Below, in pieces: positions 49,308 through 59,063 of a stretch of 64,000 bases of DNA. The stretch is from Actinomadura formosensis NBRC 14204. Lineage in GTDB: Bacteria; Actinomycetota; Actinomycetes; Streptosporangiales; Streptosporangiaceae. The stretch lies in NCBI RefSeq assembly GCF_001552155.1, contig NZ_BCQQ01000016.1, positions 1 through 64,000 on the forward strand. Reading direction: 5' to 3'. The notes beneath the pieces were generated by a model that worked only from the letters and a program-made list of their open reading frames with translations, was not told the DNA's origin and ran no database searches. The translations under genes were made by a program, and so were the position numbers. Every line of letters starts with the position of its first letter. The first letter of the stretch is position 1.

Positions 49308-50375
49308 ATGATGGGCGGGTCCCCGGAGTCCACGGCCGGAAGAGGTGGCGCACTGTCCCCGACCCCGTCCCCCCGGAGCACCGCGCAGGGCGCGGGTCCC
49401 GCGCTCGGCTCGGCGGTGCGCGCCTATCTGGGGCATCTGGCCGTCGAGCGGGGCCTGGCCGCCAACACGCTCAGCTCCTACCGGCGTGACCTGCGCCGCT
49501 ACGTCGAGATGCAGGACGCGCGGGGCCGCGCGGCGATCGGCGAGATCACCGAGGACGACGTCCGCGCGTTCCTGATGGGGCTGCGGGAGGGCGACGACGA
49601 CCATCCGCCGCTGTCGGCGGGTTCGGCGGCGCGCGCGCTCGTCGCCGTCCGGGGCCTGCACCGGTTCGCGCTGCGGGAGGGCCTGGCCGCCGGGGATCCC
49701 GCCCACGATGTCAAGCCGCCGGCGCCGCCGCGCCGGCTGCCGAAGGCGATCTCCCTGGCGGACGTGGAGCGGCTGCTCGCCGCGGCGGCCGGCCCGCCCG
49801 GCGATGCCGGCACCGCGCGCGGGCTCCGCGACCGCGCGCTGCTGGAACTGCTCTACGGGTCGGGGGCGCGCATCTCGGAGGCCGTCGGCCTGGACGTCGA
49901 CGACCTCGACCTGCGGGACGGGTTCGCCCGCGTCGCGGGGAAGGGCGGCAAGGCCCGGGTGGTGCCGATCGGCGACTACGCCCGCGAGGCCGTGGACGCC
50001 TACCTGGTGCGGGCGCGGCCGGAACTCGCCGGGGCGGGACGGGGCGGCCCGGCGCTGTTCCTGAACGCGCGCGGCGGGCGGCTGTCGCGGCAGGGCGCCT
50101 GGATGGTGCTGCGCGCCGCCGCCGACCGGGCGCGGCTGTCGCAGGTGTCCCCGCACACGCTGCGGCATTCCTTCGCGACCCATCTGCTGGACGGCGGAGC
50201 CGACGTCCGCGTCGTCCAGGAACTGCTCGGGCACGCGTCCGTGACCACCACGCAGGTGTACACGCTGGTGACGGTCCAGTTGCTGCGCGAGGTCTACGCG
50301 ACGTCGCATCCGCGCGCCCGGAGCGGCCCGCCGAGAGGCGCACCAGGGGACGAACCGGACGGACCGGCACACTGA
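49308..50375 (+). CDS. xerD: Site-specific tyrosine recombinase XerD
   Basis: A 355-residue recombinase that resolves chromosome dimers at dif. After a ~30-residue flexible start, the SAM-like N-terminal domain ([19 protein letters not shown]) and the catalytic domain follow. Catalytic residues are visible: Arg in YGSGARISE, Lys in [17 protein letters not shown] and [12 protein letters not shown] with the Tyr nucleophile. ATG 49308 or 49311 may be used. parA follows after 101 bases. Confidence 0.95.
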   Translation: MMGGSPESTAGRGGALSPTPSPRSTAQGAGPALGSAVRAYLGHLAVERGLAANTLSSYRRDLRRYVEMQDARGRAAIGEITEDDVRAFLMGLREGDDDHPPLSAGSAARALVAVRGLHRFALREGLAAGDPAHDVKPPAPPRRLPKAISLADVERLLAAAAGPPGDAGTARGLRDRALLELLYGSGARISEAVGLDVDDLDLRDGFARVAGKGGKARVVPIGDYAREAVDAYLVRARPELAGAGRGGPALFLNARGGRLSRQGAWMVLRAAADRARLSQVSPHTLRHSFATHLLDGGADVRVVQELLGHASVTTTQVYTLVTVQLLREVYATSHPRARSGPPRGAPGDEPDGPAH

Positions 50376-50476
50376 CAAATCGCGACGTTCGGCGCGCGTC
50401 GGCTTGTGGCCCGGGGACGGACGGCCCTAGAGTCCCCGTTCTGGATGGCATTTCCGGGCCGCCGGGGAGGGATCTG

Positions 50477-51391
50477 GTGACCAGCACCAACCGTGCGGAT
50501 GGAGTCCTTTCCTCCGCCACCATAGAGACCGATCCGAGCCGGGCCCTCGGACCCACTCAGCGACCCGTTCCGGTGTTCCCGGAGCCGGAGCCGCCGGCCG
50601 AGCACGGGCCCGCGCGGATCGTGGCCGTCTGCAACCAGAAGGGCGGCGTGGGCAAGACCACCACGACGATCAATCTGGGCGCGGCGCTCGCCGAGTACGG
50701 CCGCCGGGTCCTGCTCGTCGACTTCGACCCCCAGGGCGCCCTGTCGGTCGGTCTCGGCAAAGGAGATCCGCGCCAGCTCGACGTGACGATCCACAACCTG
50801 CTGCTCGAACACGACACCGAGTGGGAGGACGTCGTCATCGAGACCGGTGTCGACGGGATGGACCTGCTGCCGAGCAACATCGACCTGTCCGGCGCGGAGG
50901 TCCAGCTCGTCCACGAGGTCGGGCGGGAGTACATCCTGCAGCAGGTGCTGAAGTCGGCCGTCCCGCACTACGACTGCATCCTCATCGACTGCCAGCCGTC
51001 GCTCGGCCTGCTGACGGTGAACGCGCTGGCGGCCAGCGAGGGCGTGCTGATCCCGCTGGAGTGCGAGTACTTCGCGATGCGCGGCGTCGCGCTGCTGATG
51101 GAGACCATCGACAAGGTGCAGGGCCGCATCAACCCGGACCTCGTCATCGACGGGGTCCTCGGCACCATGTACGACTCGCGGACGCTGCACACCCGTGAGG
51201 TTCTCGGCCGCATCGTCGAGGCGTTCGGCGACAAGGTCTTCCATACCGTCATCAACCGGACGGTGCGTTTCCCCGACGCGACCGTCGCCGGGGAGCCGAT
51301 CACGTTCTTCGACCCCAGTTCGATGGGTGCGAACGCGTACCGGAGCCTTGCGCGGGAGGTCCTGGTGCGATGGGCCGACGATGCCGAATGA
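50477..51391 (+). CDS. ParA family ATPase
   Basis: A 304-residue deviant-Walker ATPase with KGGVGKTTTT, DFDPQGALS and LIDCQPSLGLLT. A ~45-residue Pro-rich extension precedes the domain. It is the ParA-like protein found next to scpAB in actinobacteria, distinct from the parAB locus near the origin, and may assist chromosome segregation. GGGAGGGA precedes GTG 50477. No ParB partner is adjacent. Confidence 0.92.
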   Translation: MTSTNRADGVLSSATIETDPSRALGPTQRPVPVFPEPEPPAEHGPARIVAVCNQKGGVGKTTTTINLGAALAEYGRRVLLVDFDPQGALSVGLGKGDPRQLDVTIHNLLLEHDTEWEDVVIETGVDGMDLLPSNIDLSGAEVQLVHEVGREYILQQVLKSAVPHYDCILIDCQPSLGLLTVNALAASEGVLIPLECEYFAMRGVALLMETIDKVQGRINPDLVIDGVLGTMYDSRTLHTREVLGRIVEAFGDKVFHTVINRTVRFPDATVAGEPITFFDPSSMGANAYRSLAREVLVRWADDAE

Positions 51392-51441
51392 GCGCCGGGT
51401 GAGGTCGTCCGGCGGCTCCTGACCCCCCACGGAGCGCACCT

Positions 51442-52080
51442 ATGGGGCACCCCCCGCCACTTCCGTACGATCCGCCGCCAGGCGTCCCTTCGCCCGCCCC
51501 CAGGCGGAGCGGGGGCGCGATGGTCGTCGTGCTGTTCGCCGCGTTCCTCACCGTCCTCCTCGTGATCGGCGGCGCCGTCGGCTACCTCGTCGTCACCGCC
51601 GCCGACGGCGACCCCGCGCCGCTCGTCTCGGTCGGCCCGGTCGAGCTGCGGGAACCGCTGACGTTCGCGCTGGTCGAGCAGGTCTCCGACCCGCCGTGCT
51701 CCGCCCCGGCGGTCACGGTCGCCGGGGCGTCCTCCTGCTACACGTTCGGCGCGGACCGGCTGACCGTGCGGAGACTGGAGAAGGTCGGGACGCTCGCGCC
51801 CGACCCCGCGACCGGCCGCACCGGCTGGAGCGTGTCGGTGACGCTGGCGCCGGCGGACAGGTCCGGGTTGGCCGCGCTGACCGGCAGGGCCGCCCAGGCG
51901 TCCGCTGACGGGCTGCCGAGCGGCCGGATGGGGATGCTCGTCGGCGGGACGCTCCTCTCCGAGCCCCCGCAGGTGATGAGCGCCATCCCGGGAGGTGCGA
52001 TGGAGATCTACGGTGGGGCGGCCGGGTCCGGCACCCGCAGCGAGGCGGAGCTTCTCACCCGCCGGCTGACCGGGCGGTAG
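51442..52080 (+). CDS. Single-pass membrane protein with SecD P1-like domain
   Basis: A 212-residue protein with a Pro-rich cytoplasmic start, one membrane helix (~residues 27–52) and an extracellular domain with two Cys. The end of the domain (MGMLVGGTLLSEPPQVMSAI then GGAMEIYGG) resembles the P1-head region of SecD, with its lAivlDg…saP pattern. It has no other SecD helices. Function is unknown; it sits between the parA-like gene and scpA. Confidence 0.65.
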   Translation: MGHPPPLPYDPPPGVPSPAPRRSGGAMVVVLFAAFLTVLLVIGGAVGYLVVTAADGDPAPLVSVGPVELREPLTFALVEQVSDPPCSAPAVTVAGASSCYTFGADRLTVRRLEKVGTLAPDPATGRTGWSVSVTLAPADRSGLAALTGRAAQASADGLPSGRMGMLVGGTLLSEPPQVMSAIPGGAMEIYGGAAGSGTRSEAELLTRRLTGR

Positions 52081-52154
52081 CGGCCGGACGCCCCCGTCAC
52101 CGCTCGTGATCGTCCGTGGTGCGAGCACGCGCCGGGCATGGGACGATGGGGCCG

Positions 52155-53060
52155 GTGAGCACAGCGCGGGAGGAGTTCTCCGCTACCGTGAGCGACGTGG
52201 ACGAGACGTCGCCGGAGCCGGAGCGGGAGGCCGAGGAGGAGCACGGGTTCCGCGTCCACCTGGACAACTTCGAGGGCCCGTTCGACCTGCTGCTCGGCCT
52301 GATCTCCAAGCACAAGCTCGACATCACCGAGGTGTCGCTGCACAAGGTCACCGACGACTTCATCGCGCACATCCGCTCCTACGGCAGGGAGTGGGACCTC
52401 GACCAGGCCAGCCACTTCCTGCTGGTCGCCGCGACGCTGCTCGACCTCAAGGCCGCGCGGCTGCTGCCGTCCGGCGAGGTCGACGACGAGGAGGACCTGG
52501 CGCTGCTGGAGGCCCGCGACCTGCTGTTCGCGCGGCTGCTGCAGTACCGCGCCTACAAGGAGGTCGCGCAGGTGCTCGCCGGCCGGATCGCGGAGGCGAG
52601 CCGCCGGTTCCCGCGCCTGGTGCCGATGGAGCCGAGATTCGCGAACCTGCTGCCGGAGGTGCTGCTCGGCCTCGGCCCGGACGAGTTCGCGCGGCTCGCC
52701 GCCAGGGCCCTCGCGCCGAAGGCGCCGCCCGCGGTGTCGGTCGAGCACATGTACCAGCCGAAGGCGAGCGTCAAGGAGCAGGCAGCGATCGTCGTGGAGC
52801 GGCTCCGCCGGCTGCGCCGCACGACGTTCCGCGTTCTCGCCTCCGACGCGGAGGGCACCTTCGAGGTCGTCGCGCGGTTCCTGGCGCTGCTGGAGCTGTA
52901 CCGGGAGCGGGCCGTCACGTTCGAGCAGGACGAGCCCCTCGGTGAGCTGCACGTGATCTGGACCGGCACCGACGAGGGCGACGTCGAGGTCGGCGACGAC
53001 TACGAGGGGGCCCCGAAGAAGGACGAGGCCCAGACGAAGGACGAGGACGACGATGAGTGA
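52155..53060 (+). CDS. scpA: Segregation and condensation protein A
   Basis: A ~301-residue kleisin that bridges SMC heads in the condensin complex. The N-terminal signature FEGPFDLLLGLISKHKLDI and the DLKAARLLP motif are clear, and the C-terminal winged helix follows; both ends are acidic. The start is uncertain: ATG 52146, GTG 52155 and GTG 52188 are all in frame. scpB begins within its last codons. Confidence 0.93.
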   Translation: MSTAREEFSATVSDVDETSPEPEREAEEEHGFRVHLDNFEGPFDLLLGLISKHKLDITEVSLHKVTDDFIAHIRSYGREWDLDQASHFLLVAATLLDLKAARLLPSGEVDDEEDLALLEARDLLFARLLQYRAYKEVAQVLAGRIAEASRRFPRLVPMEPRFANLLPEVLLGLGPDEFARLAARALAPKAPPAVSVEHMYQPKASVKEQAAIVVERLRRLRRTTFRVLASDAEGTFEVVARFLALLELYRERAVTFEQDEPLGELHVIWTGTDEGDVEVGDDYEGAPKKDEAQTKDEDDDE

Positions 53061-53628
53061 GCAATCCGGCGCGGGTGTGCCGGAGCTTCCGGGGCTGCGC
53101 GCCTCGATCGAGGCGCTTCTGCTGGTGGCGGACGAGCCGATCACGGTGCTGACGCTCGCGCAGCTGCTGGAGCGTCCCCGTGACGAGGTCGCCGGGGCGC
53201 TGCGGGAACTGGCCGCGGAATACACCGGGCAGGGCCGCGGGTTCGATCTCAGGGAGGTCGCCGGCGGATGGCGGTTCTACACCCGGGACGTGTGCGCCCC
53301 GGTCGTGGAGCGGTTCGTCACCGACGGGCAGCAGGCGCGGCTGACCCAGGCCGCGCTGGAGACGCTCGCCGTCGTCGCCTACCGGCAGCCGGTGAGCCGT
53401 GCCCGTGTGTCGGCGATCCGCGGCGTCAACAGCGACGGCGTCATGCGGACGCTGACGCTGCGCGGCCTGATCGAGGACGCCGGGCAGGACCCGGAGTCGC
53501 AGGCGCACCTGTACCGGACGACGGGGTACTTCCTGGAACGGCTCGGTCTGCGCGATCTCGACGAGCTGCCGGAGCTCGCCCCCTATCTTCCCGATGACCT
53601 GCCAGAAGACATAGTTGAGGATTCGTGA
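53053..53628 (+). CDS. scpB: Segregation and condensation protein B
   Basis: A 191-residue protein with two winged-helix domains (LRASIEALLLVADEPITV and LETLAVVAYRQPVSRARVS). It dimerises and binds ScpA. It overlaps scpA by 8 bases and the next gene by 4, a tightly coupled operon. Confidence 0.95.
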   Translation: MSEQSGAGVPELPGLRASIEALLLVADEPITVLTLAQLLERPRDEVAGALRELAAEYTGQGRGFDLREVAGGWRFYTRDVCAPVVERFVTDGQQARLTQAALETLAVVAYRQPVSRARVSAIRGVNSDGVMRTLTLRGLIEDAGQDPESQAHLYRTTGYFLERLGLRDLDELPELAPYLPDDLPEDIVEDS

Positions 53629-54356
53629 GCGACAACGAGGGCGTGCGGCTGCAGAAGGTTCTGGCCGAGGCCGGGGTCGGCAGCCGCCGCCACTGCGAGG
53701 AGCTGATCGGCGAGGGCCGCGTCACCGTCAACGGGAAGAAGGTGTTCCGGTTCGGCGAGCGCGTCGACCCGCGGACCGCCGTCATCCACGTGGACGGCAA
53801 GCGCGTCGAGACCCGCGCCGAGATGCGGTACTACGCGATCAACAAGCCGCGCGGGGTGGTGTCCACGATGTCGGACGAGCGGGGCCGCAAGTCCCTCGCC
53901 GACTATGTGGAGGTGCCCGAGCGGCTGTTCCACGTCGGCCGGCTCGACACCGACACCGAGGGCCTGATCCTGCTCACCAACGACGGGGAGCTGTCGCACC
54001 GGCTGACCCACCCGTCCTACGGGGTGTCCAAGACGTACCTGGCGGAGATCCACGGCCCGGTTCCGCGTGACCTCGGCAGGCGGCTGAAGGCCGGGGTGGT
54101 GCTGGACGACGGGCCCGCCAAGGCCGACGGGTTCCGCATCTTCGACCAGGTCGGCCGCCGCGTCCTGGTGGAGATCACGCTGCACGAGGGACGCAAGCAC
54201 ATCGTGCGGCGGCTGCTGAAGGAGGCCGGGTTCCCCGTCCAGCAGTTGGCCCGCATAGAGTTCGGGCCGATCAGGCTGGGGTCGCTGAAACCGGGCACGA
54301 TGCGGGCGCTGACCGTGCGGGAGGTCGGCGAGCTGTACAAGGCCGTGGGGCTGTAG
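53625..54356 (+). CDS. rluB: 23S rRNA pseudouridine synthase, RluB/RsuA family
   Basis: A 243-residue enzyme with an N-terminal S4 RNA-binding domain (LQKVLAEAGVGSRRHCEELI) and a pseudouridine synthase domain with the catalytic Asp in GRLDTDTEGL. RluB makes pseudouridine 2605 in 23S rRNA; the exact site here is inferred. GTG 53625 overlaps scpB (GTGA). Confidence 0.93.
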   Translation: MSDNEGVRLQKVLAEAGVGSRRHCEELIGEGRVTVNGKKVFRFGERVDPRTAVIHVDGKRVETRAEMRYYAINKPRGVVSTMSDERGRKSLADYVEVPERLFHVGRLDTDTEGLILLTNDGELSHRLTHPSYGVSKTYLAEIHGPVPRDLGRRLKAGVVLDDGPAKADGFRIFDQVGRRVLVEITLHEGRKHIVRRLLKEAGFPVQQLARIEFGPIRLGSLKPGTMRALTVREVGELYKAVGL

Positions 54357-54384
54357 CGGCACCGGAGACGAGGAGGAGACGACT

Positions 54385-54747
54385 GTGGCGGTACGCGCGG
54401 TCCGCGGGGCGACGCAGATCGACGCCGATGACCGGGACCAGATCCTGGAGGCGACGACGGAGCTGGTCTCGGAGGTGATGGCCCGCAACGGGCTGAGCAC
54501 CGACGACGTGATCAGCGTCATCTTCACGGTGACACCGGACCTGACGGCGGAGTTCCCGGCGCTCGCCGCCCGCAAGCTCGGCTTCCACGAGGTGCCGCTG
54601 CTGTGCGCGACCGAGATCGGGGTTCCCGGTTCGCTGCCGCGGGTGATCCGGCTGATGGCGCACATCGAGACGGACCGCCCCCGCTCGGACGTCCAGCACG
54701 TGTACCTGCGCGGCGCCACGGCGCTGCGGCTCGACATCGCGCAGTAG
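54385..54747 (+). CDS. aroH: Chorismate mutase, AroH type
   Basis: A 120-residue monofunctional mutase that rearranges chorismate to prephenate. The RAVRGATQIDAD start, Arg and Glu of the active site and the final HVYLRGATALRLD are typical of the AroH fold. GAGGAGGAG precedes GTG 54385. tyrA, the next pathway step, follows. Confidence 0.95.
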   Translation: MAVRAVRGATQIDADDRDQILEATTELVSEVMARNGLSTDDVISVIFTVTPDLTAEFPALAARKLGFHEVPLLCATEIGVPGSLPRVIRLMAHIETDRPRSDVQHVYLRGATALRLDIAQ

Positions 54748-54754
54748 CGCCCTC

Positions 54755-54830
54755 GCGGAGCGAGGCAGGGTGCGGGGCGCGGTGGCGCCCGGGCGGAGCG
54801 AGGCAGGGCATGGGGCGCAGTAGGGTTGCG
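54755..54830 (+). repeat. Imperfect 38-base direct repeat before tyrA
   Basis: The 16-mer GCGGAGCGAGGCAGGG occurs at 54755–54770 and 54793–54808, followed in both by a GGGGCGC block. The second copy contains the TAGGGT box of tyrA; the matching part of the first copy reads differently. A small hairpin (CCTCGC/GCGAGG at 54751–54765) overlaps the first copy and may end aroH transcripts. Confidence 0.7.
54821..54826 (+). promoter_or_regulatory. TAGGGT −10 box for tyrA, leaderless type
   Basis: TAGGGT ends 6 bases before GTG 54833. The bases between (TGCGGC) are almost the same as those before the mod-regulator stub. No ribosome binding site is present. Confidence 0.5.
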
Positions 54831-54832
54831 GC

Positions 54833-55924
54833 GTGAGTGAGGACGTGGTGGCGCGGCGCATCGTCGTGGTCGGGACGGGGCTGATCGGCACGTCGATCGC
54901 CCTGGCCATGCGGGAGCGCGGCGCCGAGGTGCTGCTGACCGACCGGGACACGGCGGCGCTGGGCCTTGCCGTGGAGCTGGGCGCCGGTGAGGCGCTGCCG
55001 GACGGGGCGCACGAGGAGCCCGCCGACCTGGCGGTGCTGGCGGTGCCGCCCGCGGCGGTGGCGGTGACGCTGCTGGACGCGCAGAAGCGCGGCCTCGCGA
55101 CCGCCTACACCGACGTGGCGAGCGTGAAGGCGCTGCCGCTGGCGCAGGCCGCCGAGCTGGGCTGCGACCTGACGACGTTCGTGGCGGGCCATCCGCTCGC
55201 CGGAAGCGAGCGGTCGGGGCCGGGCGCCGCGCGCGCCGACCTGTTCCTCGGCCGCCCGTGGGCGCTGTGCGCGCCCCCGGAGGCGACGCCGGAGACGGTC
55301 CGGATCGTCACGGGGCTGGTGCGGGCGTGCGGGGCGATGCCGGTCGAGGTGGACGCCGCCGAGCACGACCGGGCCGTGGCGCTGGTGTCGCACGCCCCGC
55401 ACGTGGTGTCGGCCGCGGTCGCGGCCCGGCTGACCGGCGCGGACGATGTGGCGCTGGGCCTGGCCGGGCAGGGCGTCCGGGACGTGACGCGGATCGCGGC
55501 GAGCGACCCGCGGCTGTGGATCGGCATCCTGTCGGCGAACTCCGCGCCGGTCGCGGACGTCCTGGAGGCCGTCGCCACCGATCTGGCGGTGGCCTCCTCG
55601 CTGCTGCGCGACGGCAGCGAGGAGGCCGCCGCGCACGTCGCGGACCTGCTGCTGCGCGGGAACGCGGGCCGGTCCCGCATCCCCGGCAAGCACGGCGGCC
55701 GCCAGCCCGCCTACGCGACCGTCCAGGTGGTCATCCCGGACCGTCCGGGCGAGCTGGCGATGATCTTCCAGGCGGCGGGGATCGCGCAGGTCAACATCGA
55801 GGATGTGACGATCGAGCATTCGCCGGGCCGCCCGGTGGGGGTGCTGGAGCTGTCGGTGGTGCCGGAGGCCGCCGAACGGCTCGCCGCCGAGCTGCGCGCC
55901 CGCGGCTGGTCGGTCCCCGGCTAG
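54833..55924 (+). CDS. tyrA: Prephenate dehydrogenase
   Basis: A 363-residue NAD(P)+ enzyme of tyrosine synthesis. The Rossmann motif GTGLIGTSIA is at the N-terminus, the active-site HPLAGSERSG follows, and the last ~75 residues form an ACT domain (VVIPDRPGELAMIFQAAG) for feedback control by aromatic amino acids. It follows aroH, so two steps of the branch are side by side. Confidence 0.95.
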   Translation: MSEDVVARRIVVVGTGLIGTSIALAMRERGAEVLLTDRDTAALGLAVELGAGEALPDGAHEEPADLAVLAVPPAAVAVTLLDAQKRGLATAYTDVASVKALPLAQAAELGCDLTTFVAGHPLAGSERSGPGAARADLFLGRPWALCAPPEATPETVRIVTGLVRACGAMPVEVDAAEHDRAVALVSHAPHVVSAAVAARLTGADDVALGLAGQGVRDVTRIAASDPRLWIGILSANSAPVADVLEAVATDLAVASSLLRDGSEEAAAHVADLLLRGNAGRSRIPGKHGGRQPAYATVQVVIPDRPGELAMIFQAAGIAQVNIEDVTIEHSPGRPVGVLELSVVPEAAERLAAELRARGWSVPG

Positions 55925-56005
55925 TCTGCGGGACCGGTAGCCTGGTTCGCCGGGGCTTGTCCGGGGGGATTCCTGCGCCGGTGCGGCGACGAGCGCCGCC
56001 CGCTT

Positions 56006-56028
56006 CGCCCGCCCTTCGCAGGCGGGCG
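56006..56028 (+). terminator. Hairpin between tyrA and cmk
   Basis: CGCCCGCC (56006–56013) pairs with GGCGGGCG (56021–56028) around a 7-base loop, 27 bases before the cmk start. Neighbouring GAGCGCC offers an alternative pairing. It may end tyrA transcripts or act in the cmk leader; a TAGCCT box at 55936–55941 could be the cmk promoter. Confidence 0.5.
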
Positions 56029-56055
56029 CTCCAACGAAACAGAGAGGGAGCGATC

Positions 56056-56718
56056 GTGCCGCTCGTCATCGCCATGGACGGACCCTCCGGTTCGGGCAAG
56101 TCAAGCGCGTCCAAGGGGGTCGCCCGTGCGCTCGGGCTGCGGTACCTCGACACCGGCGCGATGTACCGGGCCATGACGTGGTGGATGCTGGAGAACGGCG
56201 TCCCGGTCGAGGACGGCGCCGCCGTCGCGGCCCGCGCCCTCGACCCGGAGATCGCGTGCGGCACCGACCCGGACGCGCCCGCGATCACGGTGGACGGGAC
56301 GGACGTGTCCGGCCCGATCCGCACCCGCGAGGTGACGAACGCGGTCAGCGCGGTCAGCGCCGTCCCGGCCGTCCGGGCCCGGCTGGTCGAGTTGCAGCGC
56401 GAGATCATCGGCGCCGGCGGGATCGTGGTGGAGGGCCGCGACATCGGCACGGTCGTCGTGCCGGACGCGCCCGTGAAGGTGTACCTGACGGCCAGCGAGG
56501 AGGCGCGCGCCGCGCGCCGTGCGAAGGACCTCGCGGCCGACCCGGGCGCGTCGGTGTCGGTCACGCAGGCCGAGCAGGCGCGCCGGGACCGGCTCGACTC
56601 CACCCGGAAGGCGTCGCCGCTGGCGAAGGCGGCCGGCGCGCACGAGATCGACTCGACGGAGCTGAGCCTCGCCGAGGTCATCGAGGCGGTAGTCCGCCTC
56701 GCCAAAGAGCATGAGTGA
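56056..56718 (+). CDS. cmk: Cytidylate kinase
   Basis: A 220-residue CMP/dCMP kinase. The P-loop [10 protein letters not shown] is at the start; [12 protein letters not shown] and [15 protein letters not shown] are family signatures. GAGGGAG precedes GTG 56056. The gene overlaps der by 8 bases, a classic pair. Confidence 0.96.
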   Translation: MPLVIAMDGPSGSGKSSASKGVARALGLRYLDTGAMYRAMTWWMLENGVPVEDGAAVAARALDPEIACGTDPDAPAITVDGTDVSGPIRTREVTNAVSAVSAVPAVRARLVELQREIIGAGGIVVEGRDIGTVVVPDAPVKVYLTASEEARAARRAKDLAADPGASVSVTQAEQARRDRLDSTRKASPLAKAAGAHEIDSTELSLAEVIEAVVRLAKEHE

Positions 56719-58108
56719 GCATTTGAGCGAATACGAGATCGAGACGGCGGACGTCGCCGAGGACGCCGCCGGGGACGCGGGACCGGCGCCGGTGGTGGCG
56801 GTGGTGGGGCGGCCGAACGTCGGCAAGTCCACCCTCGTCAACCGGATCCTCGGCCGCCGCGAGGCCGTCGTGGAGGACGTCCCGGGCGTGACCCGCGACC
56901 GGGTCGCCTACGACGCGACATGGAGCGGGCGCCGGTTCACCGTCGTCGACACCGGCGGATGGCTGCCCGACTCCTCCGGCCTGGCCGCGGCGATCGCCGA
57001 GCAGGCGCGCCTGGCGGTCGACCTGGCCGACGTGGTCATGTTCGTGGTGGACGCGACCGTGGGCGCCACCGACGTGGACGAGGCCGTGGTGGAGATCCTG
57101 CGCCGGTCCGGGAAGCCGGTGGTGCTGGTCGCCAACAAGGTCGACGACGCGGGCGCCGAGTCGGACGCGGCGCTGCTGTGGTCGCTCGGCATCGGCGAGC
57201 CGCACCCGGTCAGCGCCCTGCACGGGCGCGGCAGCGGTGATCTGCTCGACGCGGTGCTGGAGGCGCTGCCGGAGCAGGCCCCGCCGGAGACGTTCGGCGC
57301 GGAGGGCGGCCCGCGCCGGATCGCGCTGCTGGGGCGTCCGAACGTCGGCAAGTCGAGCCTGCTGAACAAGCTCGCGGGGGAGGCCCGCGCGGTCGTGGAC
57401 TCGGTGGCCGGGACGACCCGCGACCCGGTGGACGAGCTGATCGAGCTGGGCGGCAGGACGTGGCGGTTCATCGACACGGCCGGGATCAGGCGGCGGCACC
57501 GGGAGAACCAGGGCGCCGACTTCTACGCGACGCTGCGCACGCAGTCGGCGCTGGAGCGCGCCGAGGTCGCGGTGGTGCTGGTGGACGCCGACCAGCCGCT
57601 CGCCGAGCAGGACCTGCGGATCATCTCGATGGTGGTCGACTCGGGCCGCGCGCTGGTGATCGCCTACAACAAGTGGGATCTGCTGGACGAGGAGCGCCGC
57701 CACTATCTGGAGCGCGAGATCGACCGGCAGTTGCACAACGCGCGGTGGGCGCCGCGGGTGAACATCTCCGCGAAGACCGGCCGGCACGTGGAGAAGCTGG
57801 TGCCGGCCATCGAGACGGCCCTGGAGGGCTGGGGGACGCGGGTCCCGACGTCCAAGCTGAACCAGTTCTTCGCCGACCTGGTGAACGCGCACCCGCATCC
57901 GGTGCGGGGCGGCAAGCAGCCGCGTGTGCTGTTCGCGACGCAGGCGGGGGTGCGCCCGCCGCGGTTCGTGCTGTTCACGTCCGGGTTCCTGGAGGAGGGG
58001 TACCGGCGGTTCATCGAGCGGCGGCTGCGGGAGGAGTTCGGTTTCGCCGGGACGCCGCTCGACATCACGATGAAGATCCGCGAGAAGCGCGGCAAGGGCA
58101 GGAAGTAG
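56711..58108 (+). CDS. der: Ribosome biogenesis GTPase Der (EngA)
   Basis: A 465-residue protein with two GTPase domains in tandem, each with GRPNVGKS (residues ~35 and ~215), and a C-terminal KH-like domain. It acts in 50S subunit assembly. NKVD and NKWD base-specificity motifs are present. Confidence 0.97.
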   Translation: MSEHLSEYEIETADVAEDAAGDAGPAPVVAVVGRPNVGKSTLVNRILGRREAVVEDVPGVTRDRVAYDATWSGRRFTVVDTGGWLPDSSGLAAAIAEQARLAVDLADVVMFVVDATVGATDVDEAVVEILRRSGKPVVLVANKVDDAGAESDAALLWSLGIGEPHPVSALHGRGSGDLLDAVLEALPEQAPPETFGAEGGPRRIALLGRPNVGKSSLLNKLAGEARAVVDSVAGTTRDPVDELIELGGRTWRFIDTAGIRRRHRENQGADFYATLRTQSALERAEVAVVLVDADQPLAEQDLRIISMVVDSGRALVIAYNKWDLLDEERRHYLEREIDRQLHNARWAPRVNISAKTGRHVEKLVPAIETALEGWGTRVPTSKLNQFFADLVNAHPHPVRGGKQPRVLFATQAGVRPPRFVLFTSGFLEEGYRRFIERRLREEFGFAGTPLDITMKIREKRGKGRK

Positions 58109-58217
58109 CGGTGCGCGGGTGCGGCCCGCCGGGGATCTTCCCTGGCGGGCCGCGGCATGTCAGGATGCCTGCTACGGGGCGCGGGTAAGTCTTCCATTAC
58201 TCGACGAAGGGTGCGAT

Positions 58218-58421
58218 GTGAAGCTGCTGCTGCTCATCTCCGCCGCGGCCGTCTGCGTGGGTCTCGGTTTCGCCTGGCGGGAGCCGTGGATCGGCGGGGT
58301 CGGTCTGCTCGTCGCGTTCGCCGCGATGTTCACCGACCGTGACGACGTGCCGACGGACGAGGAGCGCGGCAGCTACGAGACCCCCGCGGCGGTCCGTAAC
58401 ATGCGCGCCCGCAACCGCTGA
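58218..58421 (+). CDS. Small two-helix membrane protein
   Basis: A 67-residue protein with two hydrophobic stretches (about residues 2–16 and 22–37) and a charged tail (TDRDDVPTDEERGSYE). GTG 58218 follows GAAGGG. I recognise no family. It is transcribed with der's direction and converges on the next gene, only 6 bases from its stop. Confidence 0.6.
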   Translation: MKLLLLISAAAVCVGLGFAWREPWIGGVGLLVAFAAMFTDRDDVPTDEERGSYETPAAVRNMRARNR

Positions 58422-58427
58422 CGGCCG

Positions 58428-59030
58428 TCAGCGGTCGTAGCGCGGCTCGCCGGCGACGTGCTGGTCGTCCTGCCGCGGCTGCCGTCCGGGCTGGTTCTCG
58501 GGCGCGTGGCGTCCGTAGACCAGTGGCTGCGTGGTGTTCGAGCCGCCGGGTTCGGGCTCGTCCAGCAGGGCTCGTTCCCGGACGCCGACGACGGCGAACC
58601 GGCCGAGCGCGGACGCGGCGAGGAACACGATGACGACGCCGAGGCCGGTGAGTCCGGCGAGCTGTTCGGCGATCCGCTGCCCTTCGCCCGTGCCGAGCGG
58701 GGCGCCGACGCCCTGGGCGTCCCACAGCGGCGCGAGGAGCGGGCCGACGGCGAACCAGGCGCCGCCGAGCGTGGCCAGCCAGCCGCCGAACATGCCGGAC
58801 ACCCGGTTGGCGCTGAAGAGCAGTATGAGCCCGCCCAGGACGACGGCGGCGGCGGGCACGATGCTGAACTGCAGCCGGGCGGTGGTGTAGACCCAGGTGT
58901 CGTCCGGCGCGAAACCGAAGCCGAAATAGGGGCCGGCGAAGGGCAGCAGGCCGCCCCACAGGCCCAGCGGGATCAGCAGGATCCCGCTGAGGGCGCCCCG
59001 GGTGCGCGGGACTCGCATGGTCCCAGTCAT
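58428..59030 (-). CDS. Four-helix membrane protein of unknown function
   Basis: A 200-residue protein with four membrane helices (the first at ~residues 11–30) and a soluble His/Gln/Asn/Arg-rich tail of ~60 residues. No enzymatic motif is seen. ATG 59030 is set 7–8 bases after AGGAGGA; ATG 59036 is too close to that site. An upstream set of GGGACA inverted repeats may control it. Confidence 0.65.
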   Translation of the reverse strand: MTGTMRVPRTRGALSGILLIPLGLWGGLLPFAGPYFGFGFAPDDTWVYTTARLQFSIVPAAAVVLGGLILLFSANRVSGMFGGWLATLGGAWFAVGPLLAPLWDAQGVGAPLGTGEGQRIAEQLAGLTGLGVVIVFLAASALGRFAVVGVRERALLDEPEPGGSNTTQPLVYGRHAPENQPGRQPRQDDQHVAGEPRYDR

Positions 59031-59063
59031 GATCATTCCTCCTGACCGGGCTGTCCGATGTTG

